From the NCBI GenBank assembly GCA_047973025.1, contig JBKEBE010000132.1:1-13415 (forward strand): a stretch of 13,415 bases of DNA. The letters run 5' to 3'. Below the pieces are notes generated by a model that was given only the letters and a program-made list of their open reading frames with translations, searched no databases and was not told where the DNA came from. Numbering within the stretch: position 1 is the stretch's first letter; the number at the start of each line of letters is the position of its first letter. Below, in pieces: positions 6,215-13,011 of the stretch. The position numbers and the translations under genes were made by a program. This DNA comes from UPXZ01 sp047973025 (GTDB lineage Bacteria > Bacteroidota > Bacteroidia > Bacteroidales > Paludibacteraceae).

Positions 6215-8020
6215 ATGAGTAAGGAGAAATTAAGTATTCCCGAAGTCATTGATTTGATGACGCGAGAAGGCAACTTTACAAAAAAAGATGCGGAAGAATT
6301 TATCAAAGTATTTCTTTCTACGGTTGAAGATGCTTTGTTGTTGGGTGAGAATGTAAAAGTGAAAGGACTTGGCACTTTCAAATCACAGTGGTACGAAGCT
6401 CGCCAAAGTATAGACGTTAATACCGGCAATGAAATCATAATTCCGGGTTATTACCGAGTAATCTTTGCCCCCGAGTTAGAGATCAAACATAGCATCAATG
6501 AACCCTTTGCGCATCTTGAGACCATATCGCTTCCCGACGAAAAAAATAATGAAGAGCATACTCCCGACAAAAGTCCGCTGACCGGCGAAGGTGCAATCGA
6601 AAAAAAAGATGTTAATTTAATTGTATTGGCTTCACAGGTAGAAGAAATCAAGGGAATCCTTTCAGATATCAACGCTTTATCCGGAAAAGTAGCAAAAACA
6701 GAAGAAAATGAACAAAAGGTAACAGAACCTGCTCGTGAAAATTTTGAGAAGATTGATGAGAATGACGCATTGTCTCTCGAAATTACAGAAAAACAAGAAG
6801 TAATAGCACAAGATGTAGCGTCGGGTAAAGCGACTGATAAGGAGACCGAAACTGAATTGCAATCCACGGTAGAAAAAAAAGTTGCAACTGAGTGCGAAAT
6901 ACTCGAAGCCGAAGCCGAATTTGATATTGTGAGAGGGGTATCTATTATTTATCATCAAGAAGATGTAACTTCCCAAGATGGTACGAATGATGGCAATCAA
7001 GACTCTTTACAAACCGTGGATCATGAAGATTCAAACGAAGTTTCGATTGTACAATCAAACGAAACTGAAATTATCGAGACCACACGAATAAGTGAATTGG
7101 AAAAATCCGTAGAAGAAGATGAAGATGATGAATTTGATGAAGAAAATTATGAAGACGAGCTTACTGTAGATGAAACACCCTATTCGGAAACTGAAATCCC
7201 AAAAAGGGATGATTCCGAAATAACGCATGTAAGTCTCGAAGATAGTAATAGGGGGGGAGTCTCAGAAGAGGAAATATCCCAACAACAGCTAAATGCTTTG
7301 ACCTCTGCCGAACAGGCTACTCTCGACGAAAAACCGGTTGTTTCTTTACCGGATACAGATACAGACACAGAAGCGGATAAGGATACGCAAGAAATTAAAG
7401 TACCCGATACGGAAGAAGATACAGCTAAACGAAAAATACCCTTAACCCTTATTATTGTTGCATCAGTAGTACTGATCGGCGGAATCGTGGCTTGGCTTTT
7501 ACCTCCTTTTATTTCTAAAATCAATGAGGAAAAACAAAATCAACTTCGATTAGAGTATCTGGCTGATTCCTTAGCAAATGTCGCCAGAGTCCGGCAGATC
7601 AAAGAACTAATAAACCAAAAAGCGGGCGTTATCGATTCAACAGAAACGTCGGATACGTTATTCAACGATACAAGAAAAAATCAAACCGAAGTCCTTCCGG
7701 CAAATCAAAAAACAACAAACAAGCCGGAAGTTGAACCGGTTACGGATATTTACTCTTCGCCTAGAACTTATAATGAATCTATGGCTGAAGAAAAGATGAT
7801 TTCGGGTAGTCAGTTGACAAAATTTGCACGTAAATATTATGGAAGTCCTCATTTTTGGGTATATATTTACGAAGCAAATAAAGATAAGATAAAAGATCCG
7901 AACAATGTACCCACCGGAATTGAGATCAAAATCCCAAAAATGAATGCTCGATTAGTGGATCCCAAAAACAAAGAGAGTGTAAACTTTGCCATAAAACTTC
8001 AAAAGGAATATGTCGAATAG
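6215..8020 (+). CDS. HU-domain protein with acidic linker, one membrane helix and a C-terminal LysM-like domain
   Basis: A 601-residue multidomain protein. Residues 1-95 form an HU/IHF-like domain (IPEVIDLMTREGNFTKKDAE, then VKVKGLGTFKSQWYEARQS, an arm with DVNTGNEIIIPG, and YRVIFAPE). Residues about 100-400 are a low-complexity, strongly acidic linker, most dense near 296-316. A single hydrophobic helix follows at about 409-432 (IPLTLIIVASVVLIGGIVAW). A further linker leads to a LysM-like domain at about 527-575 (SQLTKFARKYYGSPHFWVYI, then NNVPTGIEIKIP). With the HU end in the cytoplasm, the LysM end would lie in the periplasm, where such domains bind peptidoglycan. Proteins of this general build occur in Bacteroidales; their function is unproven as far as I know. 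An alternative is that the HU fold serves as a protein-interaction module. Start ATG 6215 is 6 bases past the upstream HU stop. Confidence 0.88.
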   Translation: MSKEKLSIPEVIDLMTREGNFTKKDAEEFIKVFLSTVEDALLLGENVKVKGLGTFKSQWYEARQSIDVNTGNEIIIPGYYRVIFAPELEIKHSINEPFAHLETISLPDEKNNEEHTPDKSPLTGEGAIEKKDVNLIVLASQVEEIKGILSDINALSGKVAKTEENEQKVTEPARENFEKIDENDALSLEITEKQEVIAQDVASGKATDKETETELQSTVEKKVATECEILEAEAEFDIVRGVSIIYHQEDVTSQDGTNDGNQDSLQTVDHEDSNEVSIVQSNETEIIETTRISELEKSVEEDEDDEFDEENYEDELTVDETPYSETEIPKRDDSEITHVSLEDSNRGGVSEEEISQQQLNALTSAEQATLDEKPVVSLPDTDTDTEADKDTQEIKVPDTEEDTAKRKIPLTLIIVASVVLIGGIVAWLLPPFISKINEEKQNQLRLEYLADSLANVARVRQIKELINQKAGVIDSTETSDTLFNDTRKNQTEVLPANQKTTNKPEVEPVTDIYSSPRTYNESMAEEKMISGSQLTKFARKYYGSPHFWVYIYEANKDKIKDPNNVPTGIEIKIPKMNARLVDPKNKESVNFAIKLQKEYVE

Positions 8021-8069
8021 CCGTACGAAAGAACAACATTTATTTTGTGGCTATTGCACGTCTAAAATT

Positions 8070-8105
8070 AAAAAACCCCACAAGGATTATCTTGTGGGGT
8101 TTTTT
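8070..8105. terminator. Bidirectional terminator between converging operons
   Basis: A perfect 15-bp stem (AAAAAACCCCACAAG 8070-8084, CTTGTGGGGTTTTTT 8091-8105) with a 6-base loop. It has a T-run on the right arm for the plus strand and, by complement, on the left arm for the minus strand. It ends the HU/LysM transcript and the tpiA transcript, 49 bases and 22 bases past the respective stops. Confidence 0.95.
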
Positions 8106-8127
8106 ATGTATGTAAAAGAATCTGTTC

Positions 8128-8883
8128 TCAAATCGAATCAACAATTGCTTTGAAATCAGCAACTTTTAATGAAGCGCCACCAATCAAACCGCCATCTACG
8201 TCCGCGTTCGAGAAAAGTTCTTTAGCGTTTCCCGGATTACAGCTTCCGCCATAAAGAATAGAAGTGCTTTCGGCTATTTCATTTCCGTATTTTTCGGCAA
8301 CTAATCCGCGAATGTACGCGTGAATTTCTTGCGCTTGAGCAGAGGTAGCGGTAAGTCCGGTTCCAATAGCCCATACAGGCTCGTAAGCTAATATTATTTT
8401 CGAAAAATCTTCCGCCGAAAGATTGAAAACAGAACCTTCCAATTGTGCTTTTACAACTTCATTTTGTTTGTTGGCTTCGCGTTCTTCTTTCAATTCGCCA
8501 ATACAGAAAATTGGACTAAGCTCATTTTTCAATGCCAACAACACCTTTTCTTTCAAAATCTCGTAGGTTTCGCCATAGTACGCGCGACGCTCGGAGTGTC
8601 CGAGAATAACATGCGTTGCTCCGGTTGATTTTATCATAGAAGCGCTCACTTCGCCGGTATAAGCGCCATTTTCCTTGTTAGCGCAGTTTTGAGCCGAAAT
8701 TCTTAGTTTTGAAGTATCGACGCAAGACGCTACACTAGCCAAATGAATAAACGGCGTACCAATCACGACATCACAATTCGGTGTTGCGTCTGCCAATACA
8801 TTATTCAAATCCGTGGCGAGCACCAATCCTTCTTGCAGGGTTTTATTCATTTTCCAATTTCCTGCGACAATGTTTTTTCTCAT
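8128..8883 (-). CDS. tpiA: Triosephosphate isomerase
   Basis: A 251-residue TIM-barrel enzyme that interconverts dihydroxyacetone phosphate and glyceraldehyde 3-phosphate in the cytoplasm. Catalytic residues are all in place: N9 and K11 in GNWKMN, H96 in GHSERR and E168 in AYEPVWAIGTG, whose WAIGTG is the flexible lid. The phosphate-binding YGGS (211-214) and GGLIGGASL (231-239) are intact. It is the last gene of a three-gene minus-strand operon, 40 bases after the DoxX-like gene. It ends just before the shared terminator. Confidence 0.98.
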   Translation of the reverse strand: MRKNIVAGNWKMNKTLQEGLVLATDLNNVLADATPNCDVVIGTPFIHLASVASCVDTSKLRISAQNCANKENGAYTGEVSASMIKSTGATHVILGHSERRAYYGETYEILKEKVLLALKNELSPIFCIGELKEEREANKQNEVVKAQLEGSVFNLSAEDFSKIILAYEPVWAIGTGLTATSAQAQEIHAYIRGLVAEKYGNEIAESTSILYGGSCNPGNAKELFSNADVDGGLIGGASLKVADFKAIVDSI

Positions 8884-8923
8884 TTCTTTTACCTTAATGT
8901 TTTTTTTTAATTCTACTCGTAAT

Positions 8924-10081
8924 TTATTTAAAGTCCCTCCAATTCAATTTTTCCTTAATAGTCCCATTTTCTACGGTTATCAATCCGGGATTTGCCCTGA
9001 TAATCGTTTTTAGCGTAATCGGATCCGTTTTGCAAAATGGATAGGTTACACCCGTCTTGCCTTTAAATGCGGCAATAGCTTCATCGGTAGATGCCGTGAG
9101 TGCGTAAAACGGTTCTCCATTAGCTGTCGCTCTTTTGTAAAGAGCTTCAGCTTTTACCGCGCCTTCTTCCGACGATTTGCCGACATCATACATCACAAGC
9201 AGATGAACGCGCGGCATGCTCAATATATCATCAGTCCTATCAATATGATTGGCATCTGTTATGGTAAAATTATGAATTGGTGGTTCATATCCTTTTTGTA
9301 TAAGCGTGCTTTCCTGATCTACAAACACCCATGTCGTATCATTCTTTGGATAATTCTCAAGCGTGAATTCTTGATTCACACCGTCTTTCCTGTAAATTAA
9401 TTTTGTTTCGTATTTATCCAAAGGCATCCCTTCAGGTACTTTCATCGCATCCGGAATATTCACACCGACCTTGTACGGACGAAAATCAAACATGGGAAGA
9501 TTTCGATAGCTGTAAATCGATAGCGCAACACCTATAAACGCAAAAAACAGAATAATGGACCATTCCATTTTTTTTAAAAATATCCGATGAAGCTTATTCT
9601 CAAAAAGCAGCATCAAAATGATAAACAAAGTAAGAACAATGTTTTTATAAAATGTTTCCCAATTGGAAATTACCAGCGCGTCGCCAAAGCATCCACAATC
9701 GGTTACCGGATTTTTTAATGCGATGTAAAGTGTGAGTGGAAGCATTACACCCATGAAAAGCAATGCCAGAATTGAAGTCGTTTTTAGTTTTATTTTGAAA
9801 AGGAAACACAGTCCCAAAACAAGCTCAAAAGTGGAGAGAGCGATGGCTAAAGGAAATGCTAAAAAGGTAAGCTCCACAAAAAATTCGCCAAAGGCATTGA
9901 AATAATCTTCAAACTTGTAAGTTGAACCAAGCGGGTCAATGGCTTTTACGAAACCGGAAAAAATGAAAACTACCGATAAAATCAGTCTGATCAATTCAAG
10001 TGAAATCTCGCCTGTTTTGTGAAGTGGAGATTCTACCCGTGTACTACTCGAAATGTATCTATAATCATTATCTCGACTCAT
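8924..10081 (-). CDS. DoxX/MauE-like membrane protein with C-terminal thioredoxin-like domain
   Basis: A 385-residue protein. The N-terminal part has about five membrane helices (roughly 29-47, 70-95, 100-121, 146-162, 172-193) in the DoxX/MauE arrangement, with SGFVKAIDPLGS after helix 1. TDCGCFGDA (127-135) follows helix 3; this C-G-C-F-G-D motif is typical of the MauE/DoxX branch and may be redox active. Residues about 200-385 are soluble and end in a segment like the last part of a thioredoxin fold (TLKTIIRANPGLITVENGTI), but without a CxxC pair. It lies between DUF1599 and tpiA with gaps of 12 and 40 bases. The same neighbourhood is common in Bacteroidales. The biochemical role is unknown; membrane thiol redox is a reasonable inference. 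Confidence 0.85.
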   Translation of the reverse strand: MSRDNDYRYISSSTRVESPLHKTGEISLELIRLILSVVFIFSGFVKAIDPLGSTYKFEDYFNAFGEFFVELTFLAFPLAIALSTFELVLGLCFLFKIKLKTTSILALLFMGVMLPLTLYIALKNPVTDCGCFGDALVISNWETFYKNIVLTLFIILMLLFENKLHRIFLKKMEWSIILFFAFIGVALSIYSYRNLPMFDFRPYKVGVNIPDAMKVPEGMPLDKYETKLIYRKDGVNQEFTLENYPKNDTTWVFVDQESTLIQKGYEPPIHNFTITDANHIDRTDDILSMPRVHLLVMYDVGKSSEEGAVKAEALYKRATANGEPFYALTASTDEAIAAFKGKTGVTYPFCKTDPITLKTIIRANPGLITVENGTIKEKLNWRDFK

Positions 10082-10093
10082 TTAGTTTTTTAT

Positions 10094-10645
10094 TTAAAGG
10101 CTGTCTGTACTTTCAAATTCCTTTTTTATCAACCCAAAGACAGCATAATTTATCATATCAAAGTAATTAGCATCAATTCCTTCTGAAATCAGCGTATGTC
10201 CTTGATTATCTTCAATCTGCTTGGTCCGATGTATTTTCTGTAAAATCAAATCCGTGTATGACTGTGGGCGCATCAATCGCCAAGCTTCGTCATAATCATG
10301 ATTCTTGGCTTCCATCAGTCTCTTGGCTTCGTTGATGTATTTTTCGTAAAGTGCTTCCGCACGTTCCATACGCAAATCATCACAAGTCGTTTCACCCAAT
10401 TCAAACTGAATCAGTCCAATAATGCTATAATTTACGATAGCAATCAATTCGTTTCTGACATCTTCACCAACTTTATTCACTCCTTTCGTTTCGATAGACC
10501 GAATGCGGTTCGCTTTGATAAAAATCTGATCCGTTACGGATGTAGGTCTCAAGATGCGCCACGAAGCACCGTAATCTTTCAATTTTTTAGTGTAAATATC
10601 TCTGCAGATAGCAGCTACATGGTCATATTGTTGGTCGGTTGACAT
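10094..10645 (-). CDS. DUF1599 (Nmad1) protein, internally duplicated
   Basis: A 183-residue soluble, mostly helical protein matching DUF1599, also named nucleotide modification associated domain 1. Two tandem copies of one unit are visible: residues about 7-80 contain DYGASWRILRPTSVTDQI, and about 100-177 contain DYDEAWRLMRPQSYTDLI. Each is followed by a K-x-x-R-x-x-x-I-E helix and closed by an IVNYSIIGLI or MINYAVFGLI helix. The family has been linked by sequence analysis to nucleotide metabolism and phage base modification, but no activity is assigned here. It is the first gene of the operon with the DoxX-like gene and tpiA, and a good promoter lies 63 bases upstream. Confidence 0.86.
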   Translation of the reverse strand: MSTDQQYDHVAAICRDIYTKKLKDYGASWRILRPTSVTDQIFIKANRIRSIETKGVNKVGEDVRNELIAIVNYSIIGLIQFELGETTCDDLRMERAEALYEKYINEAKRLMEAKNHDYDEAWRLMRPQSYTDLILQKIHRTKQIEDNQGHTLISEGIDANYFDMINYAVFGLIKKEFESTDSL

Positions 10646-10707
10646 AAACGAAACGAAGAAATTATTGAATGTAATATTTCATGCGGTGTATCAAATCATT
10701 AAGCTTA

Positions 10708-10739
10708 CAAAAGTAAGAAATAATCGGAATACTAACAAG
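10708..10739 (-). promoter_or_regulatory. Bacteroidota-type promoter of the DUF1599-DoxX-tpiA operon
   Basis: On the minus strand, CTTG (10739-10736) is followed by a 20-base spacer and TACTTTTG (10715-10708). This matches TTTG-N20-TAnnTTTG with one mismatch in the -33 box. Transcription would start near 10702, giving a leader of about 55 bases before the DUF1599 ATG. Confidence 0.72.
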
Positions 10740-10795
10740 ATTTTGAATGTAGAAAGTTCAAGGGCAGATATAACTAAGGCTAATTCCTATCTGTA

Positions 10796-10898
10796 ATGAA
10801 ACAGCCATGTGAAATAACTTTGCCACACAAGGGAATGATTAATGGCATGTTCTCTGCCTGTTGTAGCCAGGCATGTGTCCCTAATGTTAAAGAATAAA
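10796..10898 (+). repeat. Interspersed repeat copy 2 with inserted hairpin, upstream of the nuclease gene
   Basis: The longest of the three copies. The left half is nearly identical to copy 3. TAACTTTG is at 10815-10822. The inverted arms are ACACAAGGG (10825-10833) and CCCTAATGT (10879-10887), pairing as ACA/TGU and AGGG/CCCU around a 2x2 internal loop. A net insertion of 19 bases in the loop forms its own hairpin, TGCCTG (10855-10860) with CAGGCA (10868-10873). The insertion changes the frame of the 24-codon ORF seen in the other copies, giving a 33-codon one that ends at 10897. The nuclease ATG lies 87 bases downstream. Confidence 0.85.
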
Positions 10899-10985
10899 GT
10901 TGAAACACTTAAAAAATATGTATTAAATCCGTGTTATTATTCAAACATTTTTTGTTTCTTTGTAGAGTTAAAATTTTATGAATTT

Positions 10986-12842
10986 ATGAGAAAGTTTTAT
11001 TTCATACCGGTTTTTATACTTCTGTCTTTTGTCTCTATCGGACAAGAGCCGACTAATTATTACAGCGTTGCTGAAGGAAAAACCAATGCTACCCTGAAAT
11101 CAACACTATACGGCATCATTTCGTCGAATTATAAGACGAACAGTTACGATTACTTATATACCATCTACGAAACCAGCGACAAAACGACATCCGGTAACGT
11201 GTGGGACATGTACTCCACTTGTACATGGAACTTTGGACAGAAACAATGTGGCAATTATTCCGGCATTTGTGATTGTTTCAACCGCGAACATTCCGTACCA
11301 CAAAGTTGGTTTAACAGTAATTCGCCTATGGTAAGCGATGCTTTTCACATTTATCCGACCGACGGTAAGGTAAACGGTATCAGAAGTAATTACCCGTTTG
11401 GAGAGACTAACGCGCTCCCAATAGGGGGAAAAGGATTGGGTAAATTGGGGACATCTTCATTTCCGGGTTATACCGGTACCGTATTCGAGCCGGTAGATGA
11501 GTACAAAGGCGATTTCGCCCGTTCGTATTTCTACTTTGCTACACGTTACGAAAATATTATGACCACTATTGATGGAGCTTCATTTAATCAAACCGTGTAT
11601 CCCGCGTTATCGGATTGGTCGGTTAATCTTTTTCTCAAATGGCACCGACAAGATCCTGTCAGCCAAAAGGAAAGAGACCGAAACAACGCCATTTATGTAC
11701 ATCAGCGGAACAGAAATCCGTTTATAGACCATCCCGAATTGGCTGAATATATTTGGGGAAACAAAATGGGAACTGCTTGGACTATCAGTGGCTCAACTAA
11801 TCCTATTCTAACTTCGCCAATTTCCGGCACAACAGTTGATTTTGGTACGGTCACATATCAACAGAACTTAATTAAAACCGTTCCTGTTTCAGCTGCAAAT
11901 CTAACCGGCGATTTAACCGTAACTTTAAGTGGAGCATCTGCTTCGTATTTCTCCATTCCTACTACAATACCAAAAGCCGACGCGGAAGCAGGATTTGAAA
12001 TAACCATATATTATTATGCCCCTGAAACAGGAACTCACAACGCAACATTAACAATATCGGGTGGTGGGGTTTCAGATGTTACGGTTAATATAACGGCAAT
12101 CGCCGTCAGTTGCGTTGACTTTAGTTTTTCAGCCCCGTTTACAAGCGATATGGTTCCCTTTTCACAATACAGTGTTTTGGGAGATCAAGTTTGGAGTTGG
12201 AGAAGCGCCAATTATGGGGTAGCAATGTCCGGCTATGAATACGCAACTAACCATGCGAACGAAGACTGGTTGATTACCAACGAAATGGATTTATCCGACT
12301 ATGAAAATGTACGACTCGAATTCTCACACACCATCAACAAAGGTATCGTCGCAAATATGCAAACCGAAAACACCGTTTGGATTTCAAATGATTTCCATTA
12401 CGGAGATCCCGCAGATGCAACTTGGACACAACTCACTATACCGACATATCCCACAGGAAATGATTGGACATTTGTAGAATCAGGTAATATTGCAATTCCT
12501 GCGGAAAATTGTAAATCAAATACCTTTATCGGATTTAAATACGTCAGCACGGCATCGGCGAGTTCTACTTGGGAAATAAAGAATTTGTCGATTACGGGCA
12601 AATGTGAAACTAATACCGGCAACATAGAAGTTGTCAAGAAAAAACATGCGATAACTTTAGCCGACAAGCAAATCACTATTTTTAACTTGAGAAACGAAGG
12701 TGTTCAACTGTATGATATATATGGACGGTTAATTCATCAGATGACAGATCAAACAGCTGACCATATTTCTTTAAAAGTACCGGCTTCCGGCATTTACATC
12801 GTCAGAATAGGGAATGAAATAAATAAAGTCCTGATAAAATAA
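10986..12842 (+). CDS. Secreted endonuclease I family protein with T9SS sorting domain
   Basis: A 618-residue exported nuclease. A signal peptide occupies about 1-19 (basic RK, then FIPVFILLSFVSIG). Residues about 25-258 are an endonuclease I domain with the ββα-metal active-site region NREHSVPQSWF (99-109) and H121 in SDAFHIYPTDGKVNGIRSN. A β-sandwich domain follows at about 270-370, then a jelly-roll resembling the choice-of-anchor J/cleaved-adhesin type (about 375-545). The last 65 residues resemble a type IX secretion sorting domain (GVQLYDIYGRLIHQ, ending SGIYIVRIGNEINKVLIK). It should be sent across the outer membrane to the surface or medium to degrade DNA/RNA, for nutrients or biofilm turnover. 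Start 10986 is chosen for the signal peptide; the longer frame from 10842 runs through repeat copy 2. Confidence 0.92.
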   Translation: MRKFYFIPVFILLSFVSIGQEPTNYYSVAEGKTNATLKSTLYGIISSNYKTNSYDYLYTIYETSDKTTSGNVWDMYSTCTWNFGQKQCGNYSGICDCFNREHSVPQSWFNSNSPMVSDAFHIYPTDGKVNGIRSNYPFGETNALPIGGKGLGKLGTSSFPGYTGTVFEPVDEYKGDFARSYFYFATRYENIMTTIDGASFNQTVYPALSDWSVNLFLKWHRQDPVSQKERDRNNAIYVHQRNRNPFIDHPELAEYIWGNKMGTAWTISGSTNPILTSPISGTTVDFGTVTYQQNLIKTVPVSAANLTGDLTVTLSGASASYFSIPTTIPKADAEAGFEITIYYYAPETGTHNATLTISGGGVSDVTVNITAIAVSCVDFSFSAPFTSDMVPFSQYSVLGDQVWSWRSANYGVAMSGYEYATNHANEDWLITNEMDLSDYENVRLEFSHTINKGIVANMQTENTVWISNDFHYGDPADATWTQLTIPTYPTGNDWTFVESGNIAIPAENCKSNTFIGFKYVSTASASSTWEIKNLSITGKCETNTGNIEVVKKKHAITLADKQITIFNLRNEGVQLYDIYGRLIHQMTDQTADHISLKVPASGIYIVRIGNEINKVLIK

Positions 12843-12864
12843 CGGAGAACAATATTCCGTTTTT
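12842..12864 (+). terminator. Probable terminator of the nuclease gene
   Basis: ACGGA (12842-12846) pairs with TCCGT (12856-12860), with a possible extra A-T pair inside past a bulged G, and TTTTT follows. It begins on the last base of the stop codon. The stem is short, so it is moderate evidence only. Confidence 0.5.
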
Positions 12865-12918
12865 CAACGTTAAAGAAAAAAACGCGAATTAATCAAGTAA
12901 CATTGAGATGTAATAATC

Positions 12919-13000
12919 ATGAAACAGCCATGTGAAATAACTTTGACACATAAGGGAATGATTAATGGCGTGTTCCATGTGTCCTTAATGTAAAAAATAA
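12919..13000 (+). repeat. Interspersed repeat copy 3, upstream of sucC
   Basis: Same layout as copy 1. TAACTTTG is at 12938-12945. ACATAAGG (12948-12955) pairs with CCTTAATGT (12983-12991) as an 8-bp stem with one bulged A; GACACAT/ATGTGTC offers an alternative 7-bp stem. The 24-codon ORF (12919-12993) begins MKQPCEITLTHKG. The sucC ATG lies only 11 bases past the repeat end and about 65 bases past the TAACTTTG box. That is a normal leader length if the box is a promoter. Confidence 0.87.
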
Positions 13001-13011
13001 AAAATAAACGC

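Larger units (their letters stand above)
10646..10985. other. Divergent intergenic region: tpiA-operon promoter and repeat copy 2
   Basis: This gap between the minus-strand DUF1599 operon and the plus-strand nuclease gene contains the operon promoter at 10708-10739 and the second repeat copy at 10796-10898. An 87-base AT-rich leader then precedes the nuclease ATG. I see no other gene. Confidence 0.7.

Noticed and set aside
7356..7372. Short GATACAGATACAGACACAG tandem-like run
   Set aside because: It encodes the TDTDTEAD stretch of the acidic linker. The low complexity is explained by protein composition and is not a CRISPR or microsatellite of note.
7180..7524. Serine/valine-rich antisense ORFs opposite the acidic linker of the HU/LysM gene
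   Set aside because: They are reverse-strand shadows of repetitive acidic codons (GAA/GAT), with no independent coding evidence.
10842..10985. A 48-codon N-terminal extension of the nuclease reading frame beginning with an ATG inside repeat copy 2
   Set aside because: It would bury the clear signal peptide that starts at 10986. The extension is encoded partly by the repeat and partly by AT-rich leader and has no family counterpart. The open frame is most likely chance.
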